A DNA stretch of 64,000 nt from Pseudoalteromonas sp. P1-25 (GCF_001401805.1 NZ_LKDW01000018.1:1-64000); one strand, 5' to 3'. Counted from the stretch's first letter, positions 16,611-25,396 are shown. The notes: generated by a model not told the origin, from the sequence alone. Program-made: numbers and translations.

Positions 16611-18797
16611 ATGATTCGTTCTTCATTTACGCTAGCGGCGTTATCACTCGCGGTGCTAGCAGGGTGTGATAATGCGCCAAAAAGTACACCTTCAGAGACA
16701 GCAACAACGATGCAAACTCAACAAACAGAAAAACCAGTGAGCGCCGTGGCGCCGATTGCTAAAAAAGTACCGCATGAAATGACGATTCATGGCGATACGC
16801 GTATTGATGATTACTACTGGCTACGTGATGACGAGCGTAAAGCGCCAGAAGTTATAAGTTACTTAAATGCAGAAAACGCCTATACCGATGCAATGCTTGC
16901 GCACACTAAAACGCTGCAAGATACGTTATTTGAAGAGCTAAAAGGGCGTATTAAAAAAGACGATGACTCGGTGCCAGTAAAAAGAGGTGATTATTTTTAT
17001 TCATCGCAAACCCGTGGCGAAAACGAATACCCTACTTATGTTCGCAGTAGCGACTTTAAAGGCAGTGATCAGCAAGTTATTTTAGATGTAAATGCGTTGG
17101 CCAAAGATCACGACTACTTTGCTGTCAGTGGCTTATCTGTAAGCACTAACGGAAATTTAATGGCGTACGGGGAAGATACTGTTAGCCGTAGAATTTACAC
17201 CATAAAGGTAAAAGATTTAACCACAGGACAGTTGCTCGAAGACACGCTTGAGGGAACAAATGGCGGCGTTATTTGGGCAAACGATAATAAAACCTTTTAT
17301 TACATTAAAAAAGATGCACAAACCTTACTTGGCTATCAAGTTTACCGCCACACATTAGGTACACCGCAAAGTGATGATGAGCTTATCTACGAAGAAACTG
17401 ATACAAGCTATTACACAGGTATTAGTAAGAGCAAAGATGGCTCAGAAATATATATTTGGCACAGCAGCACCAATGCCTCTGGTATGTCGGTACTCAGTGC
17501 AGATGATATTAAAGCAAAACCTAAGCGCTTAATTGAGCGTGAGGACGACCTTGAATACAGTATTTCAAAGCTTGGCAATACGTACTACATCGTTACTAAC
17601 TTAAATGCGGTTAACTTTCAGCTTATGAAAGTGGATGTAGATAAAGCGCATGATAAAGCAAATTGGCAAACGGTGATTGCCCCGCGCGATGATATTAAGC
17701 TTGAAGGCGTTGATTTATTTAAAGACTACCTTGTGTACCAAGAACGAGAGCAGGGTCAGTCACGCCTTATTGTACGCCATTTAACTACTGGAGATGAGCA
17801 TACGCTAAGCTTTAACGACAGTGCGTATACCATTGCAAGCTATGGCAATAACGATATAAACAGCGACAAATTACGTGTTTACTATACGAGTATGACTACG
17901 CCAGGTACCTCGTACGATATTGACCTTAAATCGGGTGATAAAACGCAACTTAAACAGCAAACTGTGTTAGGTGATTTTAACGCAGATAACTATGCCTCTG
18001 AGCGTATTTTCGTAAAGGCTCGCGACGGTATTAAAGTGCCGGTAAGCTTAGTGTACCGTAAAGATGCATTTAAAAAGGATGGCACAAACCCATTACTTCA
18101 ATACGGCTATGGCTCGTACGGCGCAACAATGGACCCTACTTTTTCAAGCTCCCGCTTAAGCTTATTAGACCGTGGGTTTGTGTTTGCTATAGCGCATGTG
18201 CGTGGCTCGCAAATGTTAGGTCGCCCATGGTATGAAGATGGCAAATTATTAACTAAAAAGAACACGTTTAACGACTTTGTTGATGTAACTAAGTCATTAG
18301 TGACACAAGGTTATGGTGCAAAAGACGAAATATTTGCCTACGGAGGGAGTGCTGGTGGTTTATTAATGGGCGCGGTGGTTAACCAAGCACCTGAGTTGTA
18401 TAAAGGGGTGGTTGCAGCAGTGCCTTTTGTTGATGTGGTTACCACCATGCTTGATGAAAGCATACCGCTGACAACCAATGAGTATGGCGAGTGGGGTAAC
18501 CCAAATGAAAAAGAGTACTATGACTATATGCTGTCGTACTCACCGTATGACCAAGTGGCTAAACAAGCGTACCCAAATATGCTAGTGACTACGGGCTTAC
18601 ATGACTCGCAAGTTCAATACTTTGAACCAGCTAAGTGGGTTGCAAAGCTACGTGACTTTAAGACAGATGATAATAAACTGCTATTTAAAATAGATATGGA
18701 AGCCGGCCACGGCGGTGCGTCTGGTCGCTTTAAGCGCCTAGAAGATACAGCGCTTAATTACGCCTTTATGCTGGATTTAGCTGGTATTAAAAACTAA
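16611..18797 (+). CDS. Oligopeptidase B-like S9A peptidase with lipoprotein signal
   Basis: The 728-residue enzyme has a lipoprotein signal with lipobox LAGC at about residues 16-19 and a Thr/Gln-rich linker. The S9A beta-propeller (about 75-470) and alpha/beta-hydrolase domain follow. The triad is Ser580 (GGSAGG), Asp665 (TTGLHDSQV) and His700 (EAGHGGASGRF). The GGSAGG form and VTTMLDESIPLTTNEYGEWGNP match oligopeptidase B (PtrB), which cleaves after Lys/Arg in short peptides, rather than prolyl oligopeptidase. The lipoprotein export signal places it in the periplasm, unlike the cytosolic E. coli enzyme. It probably finishes peptides released by the two secreted proteases upstream. Confidence 0.9.
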   Translation: MIRSSFTLAALSLAVLAGCDNAPKSTPSETATTMQTQQTEKPVSAVAPIAKKVPHEMTIHGDTRIDDYYWLRDDERKAPEVISYLNAENAYTDAMLAHTKTLQDTLFEELKGRIKKDDDSVPVKRGDYFYSSQTRGENEYPTYVRSSDFKGSDQQVILDVNALAKDHDYFAVSGLSVSTNGNLMAYGEDTVSRRIYTIKVKDLTTGQLLEDTLEGTNGGVIWANDNKTFYYIKKDAQTLLGYQVYRHTLGTPQSDDELIYEETDTSYYTGISKSKDGSEIYIWHSSTNASGMSVLSADDIKAKPKRLIEREDDLEYSISKLGNTYYIVTNLNAVNFQLMKVDVDKAHDKANWQTVIAPRDDIKLEGVDLFKDYLVYQEREQGQSRLIVRHLTTGDEHTLSFNDSAYTIASYGNNDINSDKLRVYYTSMTTPGTSYDIDLKSGDKTQLKQQTVLGDFNADNYASERIFVKARDGIKVPVSLVYRKDAFKKDGTNPLLQYGYGSYGATMDPTFSSSRLSLLDRGFVFAIAHVRGSQMLGRPWYEDGKLLTKKNTFNDFVDVTKSLVTQGYGAKDEIFAYGGSAGGLLMGAVVNQAPELYKGVVAAVPFVDVVTTMLDESIPLTTNEYGEWGNPNEKEYYDYMLSYSPYDQVAKQAYPNMLVTTGLHDSQVQYFEPAKWVAKLRDFKTDDNKLLFKIDMEAGHGGASGRFKRLEDTALNYAFMLDLAGIKN

Positions 18798-18838
18798 GTC
18801 AGCATGCCCTAATGGGAATAAAAATTAAGTAATGTTTT

Positions 18839-18871
18839 AAAGGTATAGCCAATGGCTATACCTTTATTTTT
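18839..18871. terminator. Bidirectional terminator overlapping the kinase stop codon
   Basis: AAAGGTATAGCC (18839-18850) pairs with GGCTATACCTTT (18854-18865) around a three-base loop, followed by ATTTTTTG on the plus strand. It serves the rightward peptidase gene. On the minus strand the TAG stop of the histidine kinase (18856-18858) lies inside the stem. Confidence 0.9.
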
Positions 18872-20343
18872 TGTGGCAAGTTAAAGCTAAACATGGTGCC
18901 TTTACCTAATTCGCTCTGCACGTTTATTTCGCTATCCATCAAGGCAAGTAAACCTTTACAAATAGCCAGCCCTAAACCGCCTTGTTGGCGGCCTTCGTTA
19001 TTAGAATTAGATGCTTGGTAGTGTGGATTAAAAATAGCATCTAGCTCATCATGTTTTATACCTACACCTGTATCAGAAACCTGCACAAATAACTGTGCAT
19101 TATCTATATGCTTAACGTGGACAGCTATATTGCCGCCGTTAGGTGTATGCCTAATGGCGTTATCAATTAAATTACTCAGCACACGCTCAAGCTTTGCAAT
19201 ATCCGCTACAACAGGAAAATCGCAAATAGCAGGCTCCACGCTTAACTTAATGCCTTTGCTGTCAGCAGCCAGACTAAATTTGGCAATACAATCGTAAATT
19301 AACTCCCCTAAATTAAAGGTTTCTTTGTGTATGCTTATTTCGCCGTTTTCTAAGTGAGCGAGTTCAAAAATTTGCTCAATAAGTTGTTTAAGTTGTGCGC
19401 AATTGTTGAGCGAAACGTGTAAGTACTCTTGTTGCTCATTAGCGCTTAGTTGCGAACCTGATTGATTAAGTACCTCTAAAAAGCCTTGTAAAGAAGCAAG
19501 CGGTGTACGTAGGTCGTGAGATAAATGCGTCAGTAGTTCTTTGCGTTGTTTATCGCTTTGCTCAAGTGCTTTAAATTGCTCATTAATACGGGTCACCATG
19601 GCTTGTATGCTTCGCCCTAGGCTATGCACCTCGTTACTTTTTTGGGTCGAAAAGTTACTCAGTTTTGTGTCTGTTAAGCTGTAATTGGCCGCTTCTATAT
19701 TACTTACATCTTGAGCTAAACGTTGAATTGGGTTGGTAAAAAAGCGCAGTAAAATAAGCATTGCAATCAGTAAAAATGCCAAGGCCGATGTTAGCCATAA
19801 TGCTGCAAGCCATAGTCGGTCGTTACTTTTTATATTATTAAGTGAAGTGTCGTAAGCTTCTCCACCAATTATGACATACAGGTATCCTTGCAATGTGTCG
19901 TTATTAAACACAGGAGCGACAGAAAATATTTTTTGTTGAGTTTGGTCGCGCGGGTTATCTCCATATATAGGGGCTGCATCAGGGTTATTAATCAATGTTT
20001 TAAGGGGCGCTAAATTAATGTGTGTACGTTTTACCTTGCCGGGCTCAGCTGAATAAGTAAGGATTTTGCCGTTTTCATCAACAAAATAAAACTCAAATGC
20101 GGGACCTAATAACATTAAAGTATGAAACAGGTTTTCAAGGGCTTTGTAATCGTAAACACCTTCTTTAATAAGTGGGTTATCTTGAACTAAGTGTTCGGCC
20201 AGTGCTAGATGTAGGTTTTGCTCGCCATGGTGTTTGGAATTCAGTTCTAGCTGTTTACTCCAGCTATAAACAAGTGCGCAAATAAAACAAAAAATAATTA
20301 CCAAAGAGATAGCTAGTTTTTGATATAAAGACAAATTGAACAT
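18856..20343 (-). CDS. Sensor histidine kinase
   Basis: The 495-residue kinase has one membrane helix at residues 10-28, a periplasmic sensor of about 145 residues, a second helix near 176-198 (WLAALWLTSALAFLLIAMLILL), and a HAMP linker. The HisKA dimerisation helix contains LSHDLRTPLASLQGF, whose histidine takes the phosphate. HATPase_c follows with NLIDNAIRHTPNGG, VSDTGVGI and GGLGLAICKGL. It lies five bases downstream of its OmpR-type partner and the two are plainly co-translated. The signal is unknown, but the cassette begins with two spondin-domain secreted proteins, so an envelope stimulus is likely. Confidence 0.93.
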   Translation of the reverse strand: MFNLSLYQKLAISLVIIFCFICALVYSWSKQLELNSKHHGEQNLHLALAEHLVQDNPLIKEGVYDYKALENLFHTLMLLGPAFEFYFVDENGKILTYSAEPGKVKRTHINLAPLKTLINNPDAAPIYGDNPRDQTQQKIFSVAPVFNNDTLQGYLYVIIGGEAYDTSLNNIKSNDRLWLAALWLTSALAFLLIAMLILLRFFTNPIQRLAQDVSNIEAANYSLTDTKLSNFSTQKSNEVHSLGRSIQAMVTRINEQFKALEQSDKQRKELLTHLSHDLRTPLASLQGFLEVLNQSGSQLSANEQQEYLHVSLNNCAQLKQLIEQIFELAHLENGEISIHKETFNLGELIYDCIAKFSLAADSKGIKLSVEPAICDFPVVADIAKLERVLSNLIDNAIRHTPNGGNIAVHVKHIDNAQLFVQVSDTGVGIKHDELDAIFNPHYQASNSNNEGRQQGGLGLAICKGLLALMDSEINVQSELGKGTMFSFNLPQKIKV

Positions 20344-20348
20344 AAAAG

Positions 20349-21074
20349 TTACCCAAGTTGGCTAGGGTTGAGTTTATAGCCTACACCCCATACGGTTTCT
20401 ATAAAGGGAGCTTGATGATGCTGCTCAAGCTTGGCGCGTAAACGGTTGATATGTGAGTTAACCGTGTGCTCGTAGCCACTATGTTGGTAGCCCCACACTT
20501 TATCTAAGAGTTGCTGGCGACTAAATACGTGGTTAGGGTGACGAGCAAAATACACCAACAAATCAAATTCAGTGGCGGTGAGGTTAAGGGCTTGTTCGTC
20601 TAAATAAACTTGATGTGAGCTAAATTCAATGTTGAGCGAGCCTATATTTAGTGTTTGTTCGTTGCACGGGATGTCGTTTTCATTATTTTGAATCGCCAGA
20701 AGTTGAGAGCGGTGGCGTAACTGTGTTTTTACGCGCGCTTGTAATTCGCGAGCAAAAAAGGGTTTACAAATATAATCATCTGCGCCCATTTCAAGCCCAA
20801 TTACACGGTCCATATCGCTACTGAGCGCAGTAAGTAAAATAACGGAAATGGTAGGGTAGTGCTCTTTAATTTTACGGCATAGGCTTAAACCATCCATTTG
20901 TGGCAGGTTTATATCCAGTAAAATAAGCCCGTAAGGTTGTTTTGCTATTCTTTTAAGTGCAAGTTCGGCGCTTATAACATGATCAACATGTAGATTTAGC
21001 GTAGTGAGTTGAGTTGTTATTAATTGACCGATTTCTCTGTCGTCTTCTACTATCAGTATTTTTTCGTGACGCAT
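20349..21074 (-). CDS. OmpR-family response regulator
   Basis: The 241-residue regulator has an N-terminal receiver (ILIVEDDREIG; phosphoacceptor Asp54 in LILLDINLPQMDG; lysine in DDYICKPF). A C-terminal winged helix follows, with LTATEFDLLVYFARHPNHVFSR and a terminal GVGYKL hairpin. The ATG is preceded by ACGAGGTTAATAC. It is followed after five bases by the histidine kinase gene. Upstream, 61 bases separate it from a spondin gene on the same strand; that gap contains an imperfect hairpin with a T6 run which could attenuate read-through. The spondin genes are therefore possible targets as well as operon partners. Confidence 0.93.
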   Translation of the reverse strand: MRHEKILIVEDDREIGQLITTQLTTLNLHVDHVISAELALKRIAKQPYGLILLDINLPQMDGLSLCRKIKEHYPTISVILLTALSSDMDRVIGLEMGADDYICKPFFARELQARVKTQLRHRSQLLAIQNNENDIPCNEQTLNIGSLNIEFSSHQVYLDEQALNLTATEFDLLVYFARHPNHVFSRQQLLDKVWGYQHSGYEHTVNSHINRLRAKLEQHHQAPFIETVWGVGYKLNPSQLG

Positions 21075-21135
21075 GTATTAACCTCGTAAAAAAGGGACCT
21101 CCATGTCTCCTCACATCCCCATTACAAGCTGGTTA

Positions 21136-21870
21136 TTACTGTGTGCGCTCAATCATTATTTTAGAGACAGGGTTATCAAATTTTTGCCCTGCACCGAGTG
21201 CAGAAGTTGATAGCCCATCTTGATTAGACACAACACCTGGATGCATTGTTATTAAATCAATAATATCGTCGCGTATTTCGTTAAACCCTTCGCCATTTGC
21301 AGCCGGGCCAGGCACAGTTTCAGCCGTTTCGGTATTTGCCTCTGTACCTGCATCATAAGCTAAGGTGGTGCGCGTTAGCGTATCGCCTACTGCGAATGTA
21401 GATACATCTACAGAACTAAGACCGGTAAAAGCATCATTTGTATTCCCAAGCATGGCAGCAAAAGACAAATTAAGTACATCTTGCGCTTCAACAGATAGCG
21501 TTACAGTCGTTGTTTCTCCAGGGCCAATAGGGCCTTCTGCTGAGGCCGAAGCGAGTGCATTTTCGTCACTAAGGTACGCTTCGTTAGCGCCGCTTTCTGC
21601 AATCATTTCTAAGCCTATGGAGGCTGTTTCACCAAATTGCCATGGTGCGGTTTCATCAAATGCAATAACAGAAAGTGGCGATAGGGGCTGTCCAGCCGTT
21701 AAGTTACTAAAGGTAATAGTAAACTCATACACTACAGGTTCCGGCTCAACCACCACCACAGGTTCTTGATCTTCAATAGGGTCGTTATTATCGTTATCGC
21801 CACATGCGGCTAGTGAGCTGGCTAACAGTAAAATAAGCGCACTTTTTTTAAAATTAGAAAGAGATGACAT
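21136..21870 (-). CDS. Spondin-domain lipoprotein
   Basis: The 244-residue protein has a lipoprotein signal (LLLASSLAACGDNDNND) and a Glu/Val-rich linker. A spondin_N domain follows, recognised by YEFTITFSNLTAGQPLSPLSV and later ALASASAEGPIGPGET. Spondin domains are beta-sandwich adhesion modules known from animal extracellular matrix; in bacteria they occur in exported proteins of unknown role. It probably sits in the outer membrane. The ATG follows GGAGAGTTAATT, and the gene starts 11 bases after the preceding spondin gene's stop. The two share domain layout, suggesting tandem duplication and divergence. Confidence 0.85.
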   Translation of the reverse strand: MSSLSNFKKSALILLLASSLAACGDNDNNDPIEDQEPVVVVEPEPVVYEFTITFSNLTAGQPLSPLSVIAFDETAPWQFGETASIGLEMIAESGANEAYLSDENALASASAEGPIGPGETTTVTLSVEAQDVLNLSFAAMLGNTNDAFTGLSSVDVSTFAVGDTLTRTTLAYDAGTEANTETAETVPGPAANGEGFNEIRDDIIDLITMHPGVVSNQDGLSTSALGAGQKFDNPVSKIMIERTQ

Positions 21871-21881
21871 AATTAACTCTC

Positions 21882-22583
21882 CTATTTAACCGTCACAGTT
21901 AATTTTGCAACGGGGTTTAACCATCTGTGTACGGTGTTACTTAAATCACTGCTACCGGCATTTAAGTCGTCGTCACCTAAATTACCAGGATGAATATGTA
22001 CATTCACATTGCTATCTGTACTGGTTAAACCTGCGCCACCTGTACCTGCATCACCCCCAGGTGCTGCTGGGATCCCCAGCGTACCAGGCGCACCTGAACC
22101 TTCAACTACTAACTCATTGTTCTGCTCAGTACCTGTATCGTAGGCATTAAGATACACTGTATAGGTACCTGCTTCGGTTGGGATTTTCCAGCTATTAAGT
22201 CCAACAAAGCCATCATTGGTAGGTAATAACATGGCAGTAAGTGAAAGGTATTCGTTAGTGTCTGCCGTCATAAGGGTGGCAGAGACAGAAGCCGTTGGGG
22301 CAAGTAACCCTTCAGCTGGGTTTGCTACCATATCACTTCCTGCCGCACTTGCTTGAGCCATTAGCTCGGCAATATTGCCGCCTTCAGCCATTGTTTGTAG
22401 CGCTGTTGAAGCCTCTGTCGCTACTTCAAACAATTTACCTTCAGCGTCGTGCGCTGTTATTAACACAGGTGTAAAGTGAATACCTTGGGTTAAATTTGTC
22501 AATTCTAAATCAAGCTCTGCAGCTTGTGTTGTTTGGCTTGCTACGGCTAAAAGAGTGGCAAGTGTAAGTGCTGATGTTTTCAT
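21882..22583 (-). CDS. Spondin-domain secreted protein
   Basis: The 233-residue protein carries a cleavable signal peptide (TLATLLAVASQTTQA) and no lipobox, so it is periplasmic or secreted. The spondin_N signature LDLELTNLTQGIHFTPVLITAH opens the mature protein. A Gly/Thr-rich loop (GAPGTLGIPAAPGGDAGTGG) and the histidine-bearing NVNVHIHPGNLGDDDLN lie near the C-terminus. The paralogue downstream has a similar MHPGV stretch. It is first in the line spondin, spondin lipoprotein, response regulator, kinase. The role is unknown; metal or partner binding through the HIHPG segment is possible. Confidence 0.85.
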   Translation of the reverse strand: MKTSALTLATLLAVASQTTQAAELDLELTNLTQGIHFTPVLITAHDAEGKLFEVATEASTALQTMAEGGNIAELMAQASAAGSDMVANPAEGLLAPTASVSATLMTADTNEYLSLTAMLLPTNDGFVGLNSWKIPTEAGTYTVYLNAYDTGTEQNNELVVEGSGAPGTLGIPAAPGGDAGTGGAGLTSTDSNVNVHIHPGNLGDDDLNAGSSDLSNTVHRWLNPVAKLTVTVK

Positions 22584-22763
22584 TATTATTTCCTGTAAGT
22601 GATGATTCAGGTTAAGTATTGAATAACCACCTCAAGAAACTCTCACAAAGTTATCACTTTTTTATCACAGCGGGTTAGGATGTGATATTTAACAATACAG
22701 CTATGATTTATGGACACCTGCTCAATAAAAAGGCAGTATGTATTAACTAAAAAGGAGAGCGTA

Positions 22764-23129
22764 ATGGAAGAAAATCAACAGCTTGAGCCGTTATCAAAAG
22801 ACGAAAAAACATGGGCAATGCTTTGTCACTTAAGTGCTGTAGCCGGTTTTGTTATTCCGTTTGGATCGATACTTGGGCCATTAGTGGTATGGCTTATTAA
22901 AAAAGATGAAATGCCAATTGTCGATTTACACGGTAAAAAATCGTTAAACTTTCAAATCACTATGGCTATTGCCTACTTTGTGTGTTTTTTACTTGTGTTT
23001 GCTGTAATAGGCTTGGTTTTGTTGCCTCTTGTGGCTATTTTTTCGTTTGTCATGGTGGTTTTAGCCAGTATTAAAGCCAACGAAGGCAAAGAGTTTAATT
23101 ACCCGCTGAGTTTAAATTTGGTAAAATAA
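22764..23129 (+). CDS. DUF4870 family membrane protein
   Basis: The start at ATG 22764 has AAAAAGGAGAGCGTA before it, a very strong ribosome-binding site; the frame is open for 54 more bases upstream without one. The 121-residue product starts with a soluble segment holding SKDEKTWAMLCHLSAVAGF, the family signature. Then come about three helices, with WLIKKDEMPIVDLHGKKSLNFQ as the conserved loop. DUF4870 is related to the Tic20-like fold; its function in bacteria is unknown. The terminator of this gene overlaps the start of the next. Confidence 0.85.
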   Translation: MEENQQLEPLSKDEKTWAMLCHLSAVAGFVIPFGSILGPLVVWLIKKDEMPIVDLHGKKSLNFQITMAIAYFVCFLLVFAVIGLVLLPLVAIFSFVMVVLASIKANEGKEFNYPLSLNLVK

Positions 23130-23145
23130 ACAGCCACTTTTTAAT

Positions 23146-23170
23146 AAACCCAGCTGTATGCTGGGTTTTT
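23146..23170 (+). terminator. Terminator of DUF4870 gene, overlapping the yqaA start
   Basis: AAACCCAGC (23146-23154) pairs with GCTGGGTTT (23160-23168) around loop TGTAT, followed by TT. The first possible ATG of the next gene (23158) lies in the loop and descending stem. That makes the later ATG (23185) a real alternative start. Confidence 0.85.
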
Positions 23171-23619
23171 ACTTTAAGTACTTAATGCTTTATATCACCT
23201 TATTTTTTAGTGCGTTTGTGTCCGCTACTTTATTGCCAAGCTCCTCAGAGGTGGTACTTGCGACGATGATAAGCCAAGCTAAAGCTAATCTATGGCTGCT
23301 GTGGTTAGCCGCTACGTCAGGCAATGTACTTGGAAGTTGTGTTAATTATTGGCTGGGTACCCATGTGCTGCGCTTTAAGCACAAAAAGTGGTTTCCTGTC
23401 TCTGAGCAGGGAATTGTTAAAGCACAATCTCAGTTTAAAAAATATGGCGTGTACAGCTTACTGTTTGCTTGGCTACCGATTATTGGCGATCCGCTAACGG
23501 TTATTGGTGGTATATTTAAAGTACGTTTTAGTGTATTTTTATTGCTAGTAACACTTGGCAAAGGCGTGCGGTATTTAGTCGTTATTGCCCTTGCCATAGG
23601 CTTAGATAAAATAATTTAA
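23158..23619 (+). CDS. yqaA: YqaA family membrane protein
   Basis: The 153-residue protein matches YqaA: an N-terminal helix with FFSAFVSATLLPSSSEVVLA, then SGNVLGSCVNYWLG, and KKYGVYSLLFAWLPIIGDPLTVIGG. The family is a small DedA/SNARE-associated relative in the inner membrane with no settled function. The first ATG (23158) lies inside the upstream terminator hairpin and lacks a ribosome-binding site. ATG 23185 would give a 144-residue product beginning MLYITLFFSAF, also without a good site. The start is therefore uncertain. Confidence 0.85.
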   Translation: MLGFYFKYLMLYITLFFSAFVSATLLPSSSEVVLATMISQAKANLWLLWLAATSGNVLGSCVNYWLGTHVLRFKHKKWFPVSEQGIVKAQSQFKKYGVYSLLFAWLPIIGDPLTVIGGIFKVRFSVFLLLVTLGKGVRYLVVIALAIGLDKII

Positions 23620-23621
23620 TA

Positions 23622-23978
23622 TTATTTAACCCAATCAAGTGTAAGTGATACCGAGTCGGCAAAACGCAGTGCATGTGGTTTATCCACACGTGCTTTGGCG
23701 TAATGCACGCTGGGGTGTTTATGGCATACAGCAAGTATTTCAGCAACCAGCTTTTCAAGTAACAAAAAGTGACCTTGTTCTACTAGGTTTATCACCTCTT
23801 TGGTGATCACTTTATAATTAAGGGCTTGTTCTACTTCGTCTGTTTTACAGGCTTCATCAGCAGGATAGTGAATTTCTAAATTAATCACTACATCTTGCTT
23901 TTTTTCCCGCTCTTCAGGGTTAAAGCCAATAAACGTACGTAAGCGTAAGTTGGTTACGTTAATAATTGCGTTGGCCAT
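23622..23978 (-). CDS. folX: Dihydroneopterin triphosphate 2'-epimerase (FolX)
   Basis: The 118-residue protein belongs to the FolB/FolX family. NLRLRTFIGFNPEEREKKQD, EIHYPADEA, ALNYKVITK and LLEKLVAEI resemble E. coli FolX more than FolB, as does the C-terminal HALRFADSVSLTL. FolX epimerises dihydroneopterin triphosphate to the monapterin form. The gene follows folE by two bases and folM further upstream, so the three form an operon for tetrahydromonapterin, a cofactor used by bacterial phenylalanine hydroxylase. No phhA is in the window. Confidence 0.9.
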   Translation of the reverse strand: MANAIINVTNLRLRTFIGFNPEEREKKQDVVINLEIHYPADEACKTDEVEQALNYKVITKEVINLVEQGHFLLLEKLVAEILAVCHKHPSVHYAKARVDKPHALRFADSVSLTLDWVK

Positions 23979-23980
23979 TA

Positions 23981-24535
23981 TTACCCCTTAATAAGTTGTA
24001 AAAACTCGTTACGCGTTTTAGAGTCTGATCTAAAGTTACCTAGCATTACCGAGGTACGCATGCTTGAATTTTGCTTTTCTACACCGCGCATCATCATACA
24101 CATGTGTTTAGCTTCAACAATAACCCCCACGCCTTTAGCACCGGTTACTTCCTCAACGGCTTTTGCAATTTGATGTGTTAATTGCTCTTGTATCTGAAAA
24201 CGGCGTGCGAACATATCAACAATACGTGCAAATTTAGATAAGCCCAGTACTTTACCATCGGGAATATAGGCAATATGACAACGACCAATAAAAGGTAATA
24301 GGTGATGCTCACACATAGAGTAAAGCTCTATATCTTGCACAAGAACCATATCGTCTGCGTCTGAGGTAAATACTGCATTATTGGTAATTTCATCGAGCGT
24401 TTGACGATACCCTTTTGTTAAATACTCCATGGCTTTAGCTGCACGTTTTGGCGTGTCGAGCAGACCTTCACGATTAGCGTCTTCACCTACAGCAGTAATT
24501 ATATTTTGATAACTTTGTTTTAATTCGTCATGCAT
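23981..24535 (-). CDS. folE: GTP cyclohydrolase I
   Basis: The 184-residue enzyme converts GTP to dihydroneopterin triphosphate, the first step to folate and monapterin. It is the compact type without the N-terminal extension of the 222-residue E. coli protein. [22 protein letters not shown] carries zinc-binding Cys and His. [23 protein letters not shown] and the final [13 protein letters not shown] motif complete the active site. It lies between folM and folX with short spacing. Since it travels with folM and folX it may be a pterin-dedicated copy; whether another folE exists cannot be seen here. Confidence 0.93.
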   Translation of the reverse strand: MHDELKQSYQNIITAVGEDANREGLLDTPKRAAKAMEYLTKGYRQTLDEITNNAVFTSDADDMVLVQDIELYSMCEHHLLPFIGRCHIAYIPDGKVLGLSKFARIVDMFARRFQIQEQLTHQIAKAVEEVTGAKGVGVIVEAKHMCMMMRGVEKQNSSMRTSVMLGNFRSDSKTRNEFLQLIKG

Positions 24536-24560
24536 AAATTTCTCAGTTTTAATGTGTGTT

Positions 24561-25280
24561 TTACTTTAAATGGCGACCGCCATCCACAGGCAAAGCGCGG
24601 CCTGTGATGTAGTGGCTGCGCAGCAATAAATCAATACTATTAATAATTTCTTGGCAACCAGGCTCTATACCCATCAATGATTTTTTAAGGGTTTTGGCGC
24701 GATAAGCCTCGTCATCATGTTCGTTAAAAATAATCAACGATGGCGCTACCGAATTCACCTTTATATTTGGTGCGTACTTAGCGCTAAATGACTTGGTTAA
24801 GTTATCAAGCGCAGCCTTACTTGCGGCATAGGCAATGTGTTTTGGGCTACCTGTCTCAACAACATAATCGGTAAGGTGAATGATGTCAGCAGGAGTGCAA
24901 GCCTCGGCTTGATACGTCATTAATAGCTCTGCACAGGCATTATTAATTAAATACGGCGTTTTGGCATGAATGCGCATCATGTTGTCAAACAAGTTCGAAA
25001 AATCAGGGTTACTGGCTTCGCAGTCCCAACTGGAGGCATTGTGCACTATGGCACGTAAGGAGTGCGTATGCTGTTTAAGTATTTCAATAAAACTGGCAAT
25101 ACCAGCATCGCTGCTAAAGTCGGCGTGTAAGCATACAGCGCCTTGTTGTTCTAACTCATCGACTGCACGGTGGCGCGTACGATAGGTAATAATAATAGCT
25201 TGGCCTTGCGATAAAAAGTGCTTGGCAAGTGCAAGGCCAATACGTTGACCAGCACCTGTTATTAAAATAGGAGATGTCAT
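24561..25280 (-). CDS. folM: Dihydromonapterin reductase (FolM-like SDR)
   Basis: The 239-residue short-chain dehydrogenase has the Rossmann motif [18 protein letters not shown] with the arginine-containing variant of the glycine-rich loop. Active-site [11 protein letters not shown] (Tyr and Lys) and [14 protein letters not shown] follow. Length and the company of folE and folX identify it as FolM, which reduces dihydromonapterin to the tetrahydro form with NADPH. It is the first gene of the operon, 25 bases ahead of folE. By sequence alone pteridine reductase-like activity on dihydrofolate is possible too. Confidence 0.87.
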   Translation of the reverse strand: MTSPILITGAGQRIGLALAKHFLSQGQAIIITYRTRHRAVDELEQQGAVCLHADFSSDAGIASFIEILKQHTHSLRAIVHNASSWDCEASNPDFSNLFDNMMRIHAKTPYLINNACAELLMTYQAEACTPADIIHLTDYVVETGSPKHIAYAASKAALDNLTKSFSAKYAPNIKVNSVAPSLIIFNEHDDEAYRAKTLKKSLMGIEPGCQEIINSIDLLLRSHYITGRALPVDGGRHLK

Positions 25281-25361
25281 GTAATGCAGTTTTCTCTTTG
25301 GCAGGCGTTAAAATTAACTATAAATTAGTTTTTTTCTACGTAACATTACGGCAAATAGATC

Positions 25362-25386
25362 AGCTAGTGCTTATGCAGCACTAGCT
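25362..25386 (-). terminator. Hairpin between nadE and folM, possible terminator
   Basis: AGCTAGTGC (25362-25370) and GCACTAGCT (25378-25386) pair perfectly around TTATGCA. It lies 11 bases past the nadE stop on the minus strand. No T-run follows, so termination would be weak or factor-dependent. Confidence 0.45.
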
Positions 25387-25396
25387 GTTTGAGCCG

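Noticed and set aside
21365..21769. A 134-residue frame antisense to the spondin lipoprotein gene
   Set aside because: Ser/Val/Thr-rich shadow of a real gene with no ribosome-binding site or domain.
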